Below, one piece after another: positions 8,230 to 18,351 of a DNA stretch of 64,000 nt. Origin of the DNA: Amycolatopsis acididurans. GTDB taxonomy: Bacteria > Actinomycetota > Actinomycetes > Mycobacteriales > Pseudonocardiaceae. Each line of letters begins with the position of its first letter. Position 1 is the first letter of the stretch. The position numbers and the translations under genes were made by a program. The DNA is taken from contig NZ_JAAXLS010000006.1 of the NCBI RefSeq assembly GCF_012328925.1, positions 124,001-188,000 on the forward strand. Direction: 5' to 3'. The notes below the pieces were generated by a model. That model had not been told where the DNA came from and did not search any database. It was given only the letters and a program-made list of their open reading frames with translations.

Positions 8230-8257
8230 TGAACCGAATCGGGTGGCGCCTCGTGGA
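8230..8257 (+). promoter_or_regulatory. ECF (SigL-like) promoter of the sigma-factor operon
   Basis: TGAACC (8230-8235), 16 bases, then CGTGGA (8252-8257). The -35 elements of this promoter and of the divergent Rieske promoter form a 9-bp inverted repeat (TCGGTTCAA at 8208-8216 and TTGAACCGA at 8229-8237). The arrangement predicts autoregulation by the ECF factor encoded downstream. Confidence 0.65.
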
Positions 8258-8294
8258 GTCGTTGTACGGTTTCCACGGCAAGGAGGGGCCGGTC

Positions 8295-8687
8295 ATGACC
8301 GCGTGGTTGCTGCGAGTTCTGGTGATCCTGGGCCTGCTGGGATCGGCTTGGGTGCACTATGACCTGTGGGCCAACCAGGGTTTCTCCGATATCCAGACCA
8401 TTGGGCCGTTGTTCCTGGTCAACGTCGTCGCGGGGGTGGTGATCGCGCTCGCCGTGCTGGCCTGGCACCACTGGCTGCCGGCGCTGGCGGCGATCGGATT
8501 CGGCGCCGTCACCCTCGTCGCGTATCTCGTCTCGCTCACCCCGGCCGGGCTGTTCGGGGTGCATGAGCAGTTCAAGATGGCGTCCGAGGTGTGGGGCGTG
8601 GTGACCGAGGCCGGGTGCGTCGTGTTCGGTATCGCGCTGCTGCTCGCGCAGGTGCGCAGCCGTCCCAGGGCGGTCGCCCGGGTATGA
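8295..8687 (+). CDS. Four-helix integral membrane protein of the ECF operon, function unknown
   Basis: A 130-aa protein with about four hydrophobic segments (residues 5-20, 35-57, 62-83, 95-115). I recognise no catalytic motif. The ATG at 8295 is chosen because AAGGAGGGG lies 6-14 bases upstream. Its stop overlaps the sigma-factor start (ATGA), so the membrane protein, sigma factor and anti-sigma factor form one operon. A role in redox or envelope stress is inferred only from the neighbours. Confidence 0.8.
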   Translation: MTAWLLRVLVILGLLGSAWVHYDLWANQGFSDIQTIGPLFLVNVVAGVVIALAVLAWHHWLPALAAIGFGAVTLVAYLVSLTPAGLFGVHEQFKMASEVWGVVTEAGCVVFGIALLLAQVRSRPRAVARV

Positions 8688-9196
8688 AAGGGGCCGCGGA
8701 GGACGAGTTGATGCGTGCGCTGCATGAGGATCATGCGGCGGCGCTCTGGTCCTACGCGCTCAAACTGACCAGTGGCGACCGGGCGCAGGCAGAGGACGTC
8801 GTGCAGGAAACCCTGCTGCGGGCCTGGAAGCATCCCAGGGTGCTCGACCAGTCGCAGGGCTCGGCCAGGGCGTGGTTGTTCACGGTGGCGCGGCGGATCG
8901 CGATCGACGGCTGGCGGTCGGCGGCGGCGCGGTCCGAGGTCAGCACGGACAGCCCGCCGGAGATACCGCTGCCCGACGGGACGGAGCGGGCTTTGCAGGG
9001 CTGGCTGGTCGCCGAGGCGTTGTCGGAGCTGTCGGCGGCGCACCGCGAGGTGCTGGGACTGTGCTTCTTCCAGGGCTACTCGGTCGCTGACGCGGCGAAG
9101 CGGCTCGGGATCGCGCCCGGCACGGTGAAATCGAGAACGCACTACGCATTGCGGGCCTTGCGGCTGGCTTTGGAGGAACGGGGGGTGACCCAGTGA
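8684..9196 (+). CDS. ECF RNA polymerase sigma factor, SigL/SigK-like
   Basis: A 170-aa two-domain sigma factor. Region 2 spans about residues 10-75 (DVVQETLLRAWKHP is the conserved 2.2 core; TVARRIAIDGWRS follows) and region 4 about 105-165 (LGLCFFQGYSVADAAKRLGIAPGTVKSRTHYAL helix-turn-helix). It starts in the stop codon of the membrane protein gene and its stop overlaps the anti-sigma gene. The paired TGAACC-N16-CGTG promoters suggest it controls its own operon and the Rieske gene. Confidence 0.93.
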   Translation: MKGAAEDELMRALHEDHAAALWSYALKLTSGDRAQAEDVVQETLLRAWKHPRVLDQSQGSARAWLFTVARRIAIDGWRSAAARSEVSTDSPPEIPLPDGTERALQGWLVAEALSELSAAHREVLGLCFFQGYSVADAAKRLGIAPGTVKSRTHYALRALRLALEERGVTQ

Positions 9197-9828
9197 GCAG
9201 ACCAGCGGATCCGTTCGAGACCTACGACGCGGCGTACGTGCTGGGCGCGTTGTCCCCCGAAGACCGGGCGGCGTTCGAGGCGCACGTGAAGGAATGCCCG
9301 GAGTGCGCGCGGTCGGTGCAGGAGCTGGCCGGGCTGCCGGGGCTGTTGTCGCAGGTGACACCCGAGATGGTGGAGACGGAGGAGCCACCGGACGGTTTGC
9401 TGCCCTCGATGCTGAACGACGTGCGGCGGCTCCGGCGGCGGCGCACGCTCACCACGGCGGTGGTCGGCGCGGTGGCCGCGGCGGCGGTCGCGGTGGCGAT
9501 CGTGCTGCCGGTGACGGGGGACGGTTCGGTCGGGACGGCCATGACTCCGCTCGGTTCCTTCCCGGTGCAGGCGACGGCCGCGGTGGCAGCCGTCTCGGGT
9601 GGCTCGCGGGTCGACATGTCGTGCGAGTACAAGGGTGCGTCCTACGGCGCGGACTACGTGCTGGTGGCGGTGCGCCGTGACGGCCGCGAGGCGCAGCTGG
9701 CGACGTGGTGGGCCGACCCCAACCACGAGGCCAAACTGACGCTGGACACGGAACTCGCACCGGGGGAGATCCAGGCCCTGGAGATCCGCTCCACGGCGGG
9801 ATTGCCGTTGCTGCGCTGGAGCCCGTGA
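9193..9828 (+). CDS. Zinc anti-sigma factor, RslA-like
   Basis: A 211-aa protein. The N-terminal zinc anti-sigma motif is H31-xxx-C35-xx-C38. A single transmembrane helix follows a basic RRLRRRR stretch (about residues 90-110), and the outer C-terminal domain resembles the RskA fold. It would hold the adjacent sigma factor at the membrane and release it on an oxidative or envelope signal. It overlaps the sigma gene by 4 bases, the usual layout of sigma/anti-sigma pairs. Confidence 0.92.
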   Translation: MSRPADPFETYDAAYVLGALSPEDRAAFEAHVKECPECARSVQELAGLPGLLSQVTPEMVETEEPPDGLLPSMLNDVRRLRRRRTLTTAVVGAVAAAAVAVAIVLPVTGDGSVGTAMTPLGSFPVQATAAVAAVSGGSRVDMSCEYKGASYGADYVLVAVRRDGREAQLATWWADPNHEAKLTLDTELAPGEIQALEIRSTAGLPLLRWSP

Positions 9829-10299
9829 TCGGGGCTGCGGTCCCTCCCGCAGGAGTGCGCGCCTGGGGCGGTGTTTTCGGTGATGTGGGCCGTCCGCCGC
9901 ACGGGCTGTCCACCTGCCGCCGGTCTGGCCGCCCGTTGACGGTCTGGCCGCCCGTTGACGGTCTGGCCGCCCGCTGACGGGCCGTCACCGCCCCTGCTTC
10001 GCCGCCACCGGACGGCCCGGCTCTCTCGCCGTCGTGCCTACGGCAACGTCAGTGGCGGGCTGCCAGCCGACTGCCTGGCGGCGACCCCCGCAGACCGGCT
10101 GCCTTCCCGTCGCATGCACCGCACCCTCACCGGCCCGATCACCACCCGACCGACCCGACCACCCGACCACCGACCCGAACCCTGACCGCACCACCGGCCC
10201 CACCCCGATCGAGCGAACCTCACCTCAAACCCGTGCGAACGGGCCACTCGCAAAAACCCGTTCTTGCGGCCCCGGTTCACAACCCGCAAGGCTAACGCC
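9829..10299. other. Intergenic region without a convincing gene
   Basis: About 470 bases between the anti-sigma gene and the prepilin peptidase. Short open frames here are proline/arginine-rich with no family resemblance and no ribosome binding site. The only structure I see is the 19-bp tandem repeat at 9922-9978 and C-rich, ACC-repeating sequence around 10140-10210. It probably holds the terminator of the ECF operon and the peptidase promoter, neither of which I can place. Confidence 0.6.
9922..9978. repeat. Three tandem copies of a 19-bp unit
   Basis: The unit GGTCTGGCCGCCCGTTGAC occurs three times head to tail (9922, 9941, 9960); the third copy differs by one base (CGCTGAC). It lies in non-coding sequence about 95 bases after the anti-sigma gene. 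Confidence 0.9.
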
Positions 10300-10944
10300 A
10301 TGACCTGGGGACTTCTGCTCATCACACTGCTGTCCGGCGCCGCCGCCGGCCTGCTGACCTCATTCGCGCTGAGCCGCGCCCGCGCGCCCGCGCCCGTTCC
10401 CACCATGCCCGTCGCGGTGAGCACCGGCCTGTTGTGCGCACTCGTGGCCTGGCGGTGCGTGTCCGGTAGCTTGCCGTCGTGGTGGCTGCCGGTGCCACTG
10501 CTGGTGACGTTGTTCGCGGTGCCGCTCTTCGTGGCTGACATCCGGCACCGCCGCCTGCCCAACGTCCTGACTCTGCCCGCGTACCCGGCAGCGGGAGTCG
10601 CGCTCGTCATCGCGGGCCTTACCGGACCAGGCATGGGTCTGATGCTGCGTGCGCTCGCGGCCGCGGTGGTGTTCGGTGGGCTGCACCTGATGATCCACGC
10701 GCTGTCGCGACGCTCACTCGGCGGCGGAGACGTCAAGCTCGCGGGCGTGCTCGGCGCGGTATTGGGGGCGGTGAGCTGCGCGGCCCTGATCCTCGGCGCG
10801 CTCGTGGCCTCGCTGGTCACTCTGCTGCTCACGAGGGCGCGCCGATGGCGAGACGGCGTTCCGCACGGACCCGGCCTACTGCTCGCGTCGTGGCTCGTGA
10901 CGGTGTTCCCCGCCACCGCAGGGGAGGTGGGGACGGGCGCTTGA
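10300..10944 (+). CDS. Type IV prepilin peptidase (A24 family), short form
   Basis: A 214-aa polytopic membrane protein with about six hydrophobic segments. The two catalytic aspartates are D80 in VADIRHRRLPN and D144 in GGGDVKLAG. It lacks the N-terminal cysteine-rich methylase domain of PilD, as is common for actinobacterial and Tad-type prepilin peptidases, which process Flp/Tad or competence pseudopilins. A peptidase gene directly before aroC is a recurring actinobacterial arrangement. No pilin genes are in the window. Confidence 0.87.
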   Translation: MTWGLLLITLLSGAAAGLLTSFALSRARAPAPVPTMPVAVSTGLLCALVAWRCVSGSLPSWWLPVPLLVTLFAVPLFVADIRHRRLPNVLTLPAYPAAGVALVIAGLTGPGMGLMLRALAAAVVFGGLHLMIHALSRRSLGGGDVKLAGVLGAVLGAVSCAALILGALVASLVTLLLTRARRWRDGVPHGPGLLLASWLVTVFPATAGEVGTGA

Positions 10945-10971
10945 CTCGCGCGAACGGCGACGTGACAGGAT
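10941..10971 (+). promoter_or_regulatory. Candidate aroC promoter
   Basis: TTGACT (10941-10946), which overlaps the stop of the peptidase gene, a 19-base spacer and CAGGAT (10966-10971). The -10 element ends 6 bases before the aroC GTG, consistent with a leaderless transcript for the shikimate operon. Confidence 0.45.
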
Positions 10972-10977
10972 CGTAAG

Positions 10978-12164
10978 GTGGTGTTGCGCTGGATAACCGC
11001 TGGTGAATCGCACGGACCCGCATTGGCGGCCGTGCTGGAGGGGATGGTGGCCGGGGTCGAGGTCACCACCGCCGAGGTGGGCGAGCAACTCGCTCGTCGG
11101 CGGCTCGGGTTCGGCCGGAGCCCGCGCATGGGCTTCGAGACCGATCACATCGACTTCCTCGGCGGCGTCCGGCATGGCGTCACTCAGGGCGGCCCGATCG
11201 CGGTGCAGATCGAGAACGCGGAGTGGCCGAAATGGGAAAAGGTCATGGCCGCCGATCCGGTCGACCCGGCTGAGCTGGCCGGTCTTGCCCGCAACGAGCC
11301 GCTGACCCGGCCCCGTCCCGGCCATGCGGACCTGCCCGGTATGCAGAAGTACGGCTTCGACGAGGCACGTCCGGTGCTGGAGCGGGCGAGCGCGCGGGAG
11401 ACCGCTTCCCGCACGGCGCTCGGCACGGTCGCGCGGGCCTTCCTGCGGCAGTTGCTCGGTGCCGAGATCATCAGCCACGTCGTTTCGATCGGGCGGGCCC
11501 AGGCGCCCGAGGGGCCGCTGCCCCAGCCCGGGGACCTCGCGGCGATCGACGAGAGCCCCGTGCGTGCCTTCGGTCAGGAAGCCACCGACGCGATGGTCGC
11601 CGAGGTGGATGCCGTGCGCAAGGCGGGAGACACCGTCGGCGGCGTGATCGAGGTGATCGTCTACGGCCTGCCGCCGGGGCTCGGCTCGCACGTGCACTGG
11701 GACCGTCGCCTCGACGCGCGGCTCGCCGGTGCGCTGATGGGTGTGCAGGCCATGAAGGGCGTCGAGATCGGCGACGGGTTCACCACCGCCCAGCGGTGGG
11801 GCAGTCAGGCGCACGACGAGATCGACCGCGGCACCGGGCCGGTGGGCGTCACGCGTCGCTCCAACCGCGCTGGTGGCCTTGAAGGTGGCATCACCAACGG
11901 CGAGCCGCTGCGGGTGCGGGTGGCGATGAAGCCGATCTCCACCGTGCCCAAGGCGCTGTCCACAGTGGACGTCGCAACGGGGGAGCCCGCCGTGGCGATC
12001 CACCAGCGTTCCGATGTGTGTGCGGTGCCGCGGGCCGGTGTGGTGCTCGAATCGGTCGTCGCCCTCGTGGTGGCCGATGCCGCGCTGGAGAAGTTCGGCG
12101 GTGACTCACTGCCGGAGACCAAGCGCAACGCCGAGGCTTACCTCAAGGCGCTGGAGGAACGCTG

Positions 12165-12168
<4 letters not shown>
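10978..12168 (+). CDS. aroC: Chorismate synthase AroC
   Basis: A 396-aa protein, full length for the family. It converts 5-enolpyruvylshikimate-3-phosphate to chorismate using reduced FMN. The N-terminal TAGESHG and the later HGVTQGGP and [11 protein letters not shown] segments are the conserved FMN/substrate motifs. The GTG at 10978 gives the family N-terminus [12 protein letters not shown]. First gene of a tightly coupled aroC-aroK-aroB-aroQ operon; it overlaps aroK by 4 bases. Confidence 0.97.
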
Positions 12169-13795
<1,627 letters not shown>

Positions 13796-13829
13796 TGGCG
13801 CAAGCCCGTGAGGAGAGGAGCCTGCCGAG

Positions 13830-14270
13830 GTGAAGGTCTTCGTGTTCAACGGTCCCAACCTGGGCAGGCTCGGCAAACGGGAACCCGCCGTCTACGGTTC
13901 CACGACGCATGCCGACCTCGCCGAACTGTGCGTCAAGACGGGTACGGAACTCGGCATCGACGTCGAGGTGCGGCAAACCGATCACGAAGGCGAGATGGTC
14001 GGCTGGCTCCACGAGGCCGCCGAGGGTCGCAACCCGGTGGTCCTGAACGCGGGCGCGTGGACGCATTACTCGATCGCAGTCCGCGACGCCGCCGCACAGC
14101 TCGAAGCGCCGCTGATCGAACTGCACATCTCGAACGTGCACAAACGTGAGGCCTTCCGGCACCACAGTGTGCTGTCCGACATCGCGACGGCGGTGATCGC
14201 CGGACTCGGTGTTCCCGGCTATCCGCTGGCCCTGCGCTGGATCGCGGAGAACACGAAAAGCGCCGAGTAG
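13830..14270 (+). CDS. aroQ: Type II 3-dehydroquinate dehydratase AroQ
   Basis: A 146-aa type II dehydroquinase, the small dodecameric form. The N-terminal [18 protein letters not shown] holds the active-site arginine/tyrosine loop, and [15 protein letters not shown] carries the conserved histidine. It dehydrates 3-dehydroquinate to 3-dehydroshikimate. Last gene of the aroCKBQ operon; a GC hairpin follows the stop. Confidence 0.95.
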   Translation: MKVFVFNGPNLGRLGKREPAVYGSTTHADLAELCVKTGTELGIDVEVRQTDHEGEMVGWLHEAAEGRNPVVLNAGAWTHYSIAVRDAAAQLEAPLIELHISNVHKREAFRHHSVLSDIATAVIAGLGVPGYPLALRWIAENTKSAE

Positions 14271-14279
14271 CAGGCAAAC

Positions 14280-14302
14280 GGGCGCGGCCTCCTGCTGCGC
14301 CC
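14280..14302 (+). terminator. Possible terminator of the aroCKBQ operon
   Basis: GGGCGC and GCGCCC arms flank an 11-base loop, 9 bases after the aroQ stop. There is no T-run, so the call rests on position and stem only. Confidence 0.35.
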
Positions 14303-14483
14303 GCACCCCTTGAGTGGACGCGTTGAGGCGGCGCCCGGGCAAGTCGCCGAACCCGGATGACACCGAGGCTGGGCCACGCTCGGGCCGGTGCCGCAGAGCG
14401 CGGGGTCAGGATCGAGTGCACGGTCAGGTGAGGATCGGGTTCACGAGCGGCCGAGGGCTCGGCGAGGGACCGGGTCCACTCAC

Positions 14484-14504
14484 GCCGGGAGCCGGGAGCC
14501 GGGA
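14484..14504. repeat. Three tandem copies of GCCGGGA
   Basis: A low-complexity 7-bp repeat in the gene-free stretch between aroQ and the lipoprotein gene. The surrounding 14303-14561 holds no gene I can support. Confidence 0.7.
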
Positions 14505-14561
14505 GCCAGGCTGGAGCCCGAGCGCTGGGTGAGGATCCGGACTCGAAAAATGGACTGCCCC

Positions 14562-14663
14562 ATGAGCGTTCCAGCTCTCCGTACCGAGCGGCTTCTCCTG
14601 CGCGGGCTCGCGCCCGGGGACACCGACGCCGCCGACCCGGAGACTGTCACCCAAGCGGGTTAA
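14562..14663 (+). pseudogene. Truncated GNAT acetyltransferase remnant
   Basis: A 33-codon frame starting at an ATG reads PALRTERLLLRGLAPGDTDA, the characteristic N-terminus of RimJ/RimL-type GNAT acetyltransferases (L-x-TERLxLR), and then runs into a stop. The acetyl-CoA binding domain is absent downstream in all frames. I infer a gene decayed by deletion; the spacer just before the lipoprotein gene is the scar. Confidence 0.55.
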
Positions 14664-14712
14664 CGAACTCTCTACACTGACCCCGCCGACGGTAGTGGAC
14701 AAGAGAGGGCAC

Positions 14713-16209
14713 ATGCGAGGGTTCCATCGGCGGCTTGGCGCCGTTCTGCTTGCCGCGACCCTCAGCGCGGCCGGGCTCGCCGGCTGCACCAACGGCACCT
14801 CCCAGACCCGCGCCGAAGGAACCGCCGACGTCAGCCTCGGCGGCACCAAAGCCCCGGCCATACCCGCCGACGTCACACTGCACACCAGCGGCAGCCGCGA
14901 AAGCGGCGTCGTCGCGGCGGGCGGACCCGGCGCGCCCTACAACTACGGCCCGACGGTGATGCTCGACGGCGGCGGCGCCCGCATGTGGTGGTGCAGCCAG
15001 TACCCGACCGCACCGCCGCCGGGCGACGACATCCTCTACGGCGAAGCACCCACCCCGGACGGCCCCTTCACCGGACCCGGCGGCGCCGTGCCTCCGGCCG
15101 TCCTGTCCGGCGACCCCGGCCAGTTCGACGGCGCGCACACGTGCGATCCCTCGGTGATCCGCGTCAACGGGATCTACTACATGTACTACACGGGCGCGGC
15201 GGGCGATCACGCGCTCGGCAACGCCATCGGCCTGGCCACCCGCATCGACGGCATCACCTGGACCCGCGCGAACGGCCCCATCGTCAGCCCCTCCCACGAC
15301 GTCCACCGCGACAACCTCTACGGCGCGGGCCAGCCCTCGGCGGTCTACCGCGACGGCTGGTTCTACCTGATGTTCACCGACACCACCGGCCGCGCCGCGG
15401 GCTGGAACGGCGCGGGCCAGTTCCTGTTGCGGGCCAGGGATCCCGCCTTCACCGCGAACGTGGAAGCCCTGGGGGACAACGGATTCCAGGCTGCCCCCAA
15501 CAGCGCGCGCACCCGCTCGGTGGTGGACGCCTTCAGCGCCGACCTGATGTGGGTCGACGCACTGGACGCCTTCGCCATCGCGCACGAAACCCAGGACGGC
15601 ACGACGATCACGTTCGCGGGCGCCGACTTCACCGCCAGCCCGTACCGGCCCGTCGTGATCCCGGGCGCGTGGCAGGAAGGCCCCGGCCTGCTGCGCCAGC
15701 CCGACGGCCACGCCCCGGTGTCGGCCACGGACCCGTGCGGCACGGTCCCGCTGGACGTCGTGCGCGCGACCACCATCGGCCAGGCCGGCGCACCGACCGA
15801 CCTGCGCCGCTTCGGCATCGACGTCACCGGTGTGAACGGCTGCGCCGACACCGCGCACGCGCTCACCGTGCTCGACGGGTTCGCGATGCCGTCCCCGGCG
15901 CGCACCATGGACCTCGTCGTCGCGGGCCACATCGTGCGCGTCGACCGCCGGTCGGTGGCCGAGCAGCTGGCGCGGCACGTGCTGGACAGCCGCATGGAGA
16001 TTCTCGACCGCGTCCCGGTCGCGGCACGCCTGGTCGCCGGCGCCCGTGCGATCACCGCACCCGGCCTCGGCCTCGGCCTGCTGCTCGACGACGGGAAGCT
16101 GTGGCCCGCTCACCCGGACTCGGTGGCCGAAGTCAACGGCTCGCGGATCGAGACGGTCACGCCCGCGGAGTGGCGCTCCTACCCCGAGGGCGCGGGCTTG
16201 GGGCGCTAG
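14713..16209 (+). CDS. Lipoprotein with beta-propeller glycosidase-like domain (GH43/GH32-like)
   Basis: A 498-aa protein with a lipobox LAGC (Cys25), so it is anchored on the outer membrane face. From about residue 60 to 330 it shows five-bladed-propeller features: YNYGPTVMLDGGGARMWWC, HTCDPSVIRVNGIYYMYYTG and QPSAVYRDGWFYLMFTDT repeat the D-P-S/blade pattern of GH43 and GH32-type enzymes. The C-terminal 170 residues match nothing I recognise. Acid/base residues cannot be assigned safely, so activity is unproven. The ATG follows AGAGAGGG. The last 53 bases overlap the convergent membrane protein gene. Confidence 0.65.
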   Translation: MRGFHRRLGAVLLAATLSAAGLAGCTNGTSQTRAEGTADVSLGGTKAPAIPADVTLHTSGSRESGVVAAGGPGAPYNYGPTVMLDGGGARMWWCSQYPTAPPPGDDILYGEAPTPDGPFTGPGGAVPPAVLSGDPGQFDGAHTCDPSVIRVNGIYYMYYTGAAGDHALGNAIGLATRIDGITWTRANGPIVSPSHDVHRDNLYGAGQPSAVYRDGWFYLMFTDTTGRAAGWNGAGQFLLRARDPAFTANVEALGDNGFQAAPNSARTRSVVDAFSADLMWVDALDAFAIAHETQDGTTITFAGADFTASPYRPVVIPGAWQEGPGLLRQPDGHAPVSATDPCGTVPLDVVRATTIGQAGAPTDLRRFGIDVTGVNGCADTAHALTVLDGFAMPSPARTMDLVVAGHIVRVDRRSVAEQLARHVLDSRMEILDRVPVAARLVAGARAITAPGLGLGLLLDDGKLWPAHPDSVAEVNGSRIETVTPAEWRSYPEGAGLGR

Positions 16210-16615
16210 GCCGCTTCCGGTGACCGCCGGGCTTGAGCTTGCCGCCGACGAACATCCCGAGCCCGGCGGGCACGAGGATGAGCAGCGCGGTGAACGCCGC
16301 ACCCCCGGTCAGCGCGGTGCCCAGTTCGCCGGTGCCGCTGCTGTCCACGAACACCGAGCGGCCGATCACGTACAGCACGCCGGACAGGGGCCCCGCGATG
16401 AGCGACGCGATCACCCAGGTGCGGCCGAGGTCCTCGCGCCGCAGCATCCCGTCGATCGCGCTCCACAGGGCGGCCGCGCCGACCAGCAGTGCGATCGCGA
16501 TGATTCTCGGTGTGGTGAGTCCGGTCGGTTCGTAGACCGCCGCCTTCGCCAGCGCCGTGTCGGCGGCGGCGTGCAACAGTGCCATTCCGAGAGCGCGCGT
16601 CAACCAGGGCCGCAT
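16157..16615 (-). CDS. B-4DMT family small membrane protein
   Basis: A 152-aa protein with four hydrophobic helices (about residues 5-22, 38-58, 68-85, 102-125), an IDGMLRRED motif between helices 2 and 3, and a basic proline-rich tail. It resembles the actinobacterial B-4DMT putative transporter family found next to pepQ. The substrate is unknown. The ATG at 16615 gives the family N-terminus MRPWLTRALGMALLH. Its tail lies over the 3' end of the convergent lipoprotein gene. Confidence 0.7.
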   Translation of the reverse strand: MRPWLTRALGMALLHAAADTALAKAAVYEPTGLTTPRIIAIALLVGAAALWSAIDGMLRREDLGRTWVIASLIAGPLSGVLYVIGRSVFVDSSGTGELGTALTGGAAFTALLILVPAGLGMFVGGKLKPGGHRKRPSAPSPRPRGRSATPRA

Positions 16616-16633
16616 CGCCCCACTGTAAGCCAA

Positions 16634-16639
16634 TAGAGT
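16634..16639 (+). promoter_or_regulatory. Candidate -10 element of pepQ
   Basis: TAGAGT sits 7 bases before the pepQ GTG in a 31-base divergent gap, predicting a leaderless pepQ-efp-nusB transcript. No clear -35 is seen. Confidence 0.45.
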
Positions 16640-16646
16640 CGCAGGC

Positions 16647-17744
16647 GTGCCTGAGATCCACGCCAATCGCCGCGAAGCCCTCCGTCAGCTGCTCGAGCAG
16701 GCCGGGGTGGACGCGCTGCTGGTCACCGACCTGCTCAACATCCGCTACCTGACCGGTTTCACCGGGTCCAACGCCGCGCTGCTGCTGCACACCGGCGACG
16801 ACGAGCGCACGGTGTTCTGCACCGACGGCCGCTACTTCACGCAGTCCGCCGCCGAGGTGCCCGATCTGGAACGGATCATCGACCGGGCCAGTGCGGTGGC
16901 GCTGCTCAGCCGCGCCGCCGAGCACGCGGCGACCTACCGCAGCACCGGATTCGAGAGTCACTACGTCAGCGTCGAGGACTACGAGGCGTTCGCGGCGCTG
17001 GCCGACGGCGTCGAACTGCACCGCGCGCCCGGACTGGTCGAACAGCTGCGGCTGGTCAAGGACGAGGGCGAGATCGCGTCCCTGCGCAAGGCGTGCGAGG
17101 CCGCCGACCGCGCGCTGGCCGTCCTGCTCGAACGCGGCGGCATCCGGACCGGCCGCACCGAGCGCGAGGTGGCCCGTGACCTGGAGAATCTGATGCTCGA
17201 CCACGGCTCTTCCGGCCCGTCGTTCGACTCGATCGTGGCGGCGGGAGCGAACTCCGCGATCCCGCATCACCGGCCCACCGAGTACGTGCTCACCGCGGGC
17301 GACTTCGTCAAACTCGACTTCGGCGCGACGGTCGAGGGCTACCACTCCGACATGACCCGCACGCTGGTGCTCGGCAGGCCCGCGGACTGGCAGCGCGACC
17401 TCTACGACCTCGTCGCCAGGTCGCAGACCGCGGGGCGGGCGGCCGTGACGCCCGGCGCCGGCACCAAGGACGTGGACAAGGCGGCCCGGCAGGTGATCGA
17501 CGACGCCGGTCGCGGCGAGGACTTCACCCACGGTCTCGGCCACGGCGTCGGATTGCAGATCCACGAGGCACCGAGGCTGGCCAAGACCGGCGACGGTACA
17601 CTTGCTGCCGGTATGACGGTCACCGTCGAGCCCGGCGTATACCTCGCGGGTCGCGGTGGCGTCCGCATAGAGGACACGCTGGTCGTGCGGGACTCCGCTC
17701 CCGAACTCCTCACCCTGAGCAGCAAGGAACTCGTGGTCGTCTAG
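16647..17744 (+). CDS. pepQ: Xaa-Pro peptidase, M24 family
   Basis: A 365-aa cytoplasmic aminopeptidase P/prolidase-type enzyme. An N-terminal creatinase-like domain (about 1-130) precedes the pita-bread catalytic domain. The metal ligands are seen in [17 protein letters not shown] (two aspartates), [10 protein letters not shown] (histidine), TVEPGVY and RIEDT (glutamates). It cleaves bonds next to proline. The gene directly precedes efp, a fixed pairing in actinobacteria that fits the polyproline theme of EF-P. Confidence 0.93.
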   Translation: MPEIHANRREALRQLLEQAGVDALLVTDLLNIRYLTGFTGSNAALLLHTGDDERTVFCTDGRYFTQSAAEVPDLERIIDRASAVALLSRAAEHAATYRSTGFESHYVSVEDYEAFAALADGVELHRAPGLVEQLRLVKDEGEIASLRKACEAADRALAVLLERGGIRTGRTEREVARDLENLMLDHGSSGPSFDSIVAAGANSAIPHHRPTEYVLTAGDFVKLDFGATVEGYHSDMTRTLVLGRPADWQRDLYDLVARSQTAGRAAVTPGAGTKDVDKAARQVIDDAGRGEDFTHGLGHGVGLQIHEAPRLAKTGDGTLAAGMTVTVEPGVYLAGRGGVRIEDTLVVRDSAPELLTLSSKELVVV

Positions 17745-17787
17745 GCACGGCCGCGAAACGAAAGACAACAGGAGAAGTGGACTACCC

Positions 17788-18351
17788 GTGGCCACCACCA
17801 ACGACCTGAAGAACGGCCTGGTGCTCAACCTCGACGGTCAGCTCTGGTCCGTCGTGAACTTCCAGCACGTCAAGCCCGGCAAGGGCGGCGCGTTCGTGCG
17901 CACCACCCTCAAGCACGTGCTCTCCGGCAAGGTGGTGGACAAGACGTTCAACGCCGGCACCAAGGTGGAAACCGCCACCGTCGACCGGCGCACCATGACG
18001 TACCTGTACAACGACGGCCAGGACTACGTGTTCATGGACGGCGAGACGTTCGACCAGATCACGGTCCCGTCGGAGATCGTCGGCGACGGCGCGAACTACC
18101 TGCTGGAGAACACCGAGGTCCAGGTCGCCATCCACGACAACACGCCGCTCTACGTCGAGCTGCCCACCTCGGTGGAGCTGGTCATCCAGCACACCGACCC
18201 GGGCCTGCAGGGCGACCGTTCCACCGGCGGCACCAAGCCGGCCACGCTGGAGACCGGTGGCCAGATCCAGGTGCCGCTGTTCGTCACCACCGGCGAGAAG
18301 GTCAAGGTCGACACCCGCGACGGGCGTTACCTGGGCAGGGTTTCCAGTTGA
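17788..18351 (+). CDS. efp: Translation elongation factor P
   Basis: A 187-aa three-domain protein of normal length. The domain I loop reads [11 protein letters not shown], with a lysine at the tip where other bacteria carry the modifiable residue. EF-P relieves ribosome stalling at consecutive prolines. GGAGAAG lies upstream of the GTG. The stop overlaps nusB by 4 bases. No lysyl-modification genes (epmA/epmB) are nearby, so the lysine may be used unmodified. Confidence 0.97.
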   Translation: MATTNDLKNGLVLNLDGQLWSVVNFQHVKPGKGGAFVRTTLKHVLSGKVVDKTFNAGTKVETATVDRRTMTYLYNDGQDYVFMDGETFDQITVPSEIVGDGANYLLENTEVQVAIHDNTPLYVELPTSVELVIQHTDPGLQGDRSTGGTKPATLETGGQIQVPLFVTTGEKVKVDTRDGRYLGRVSS

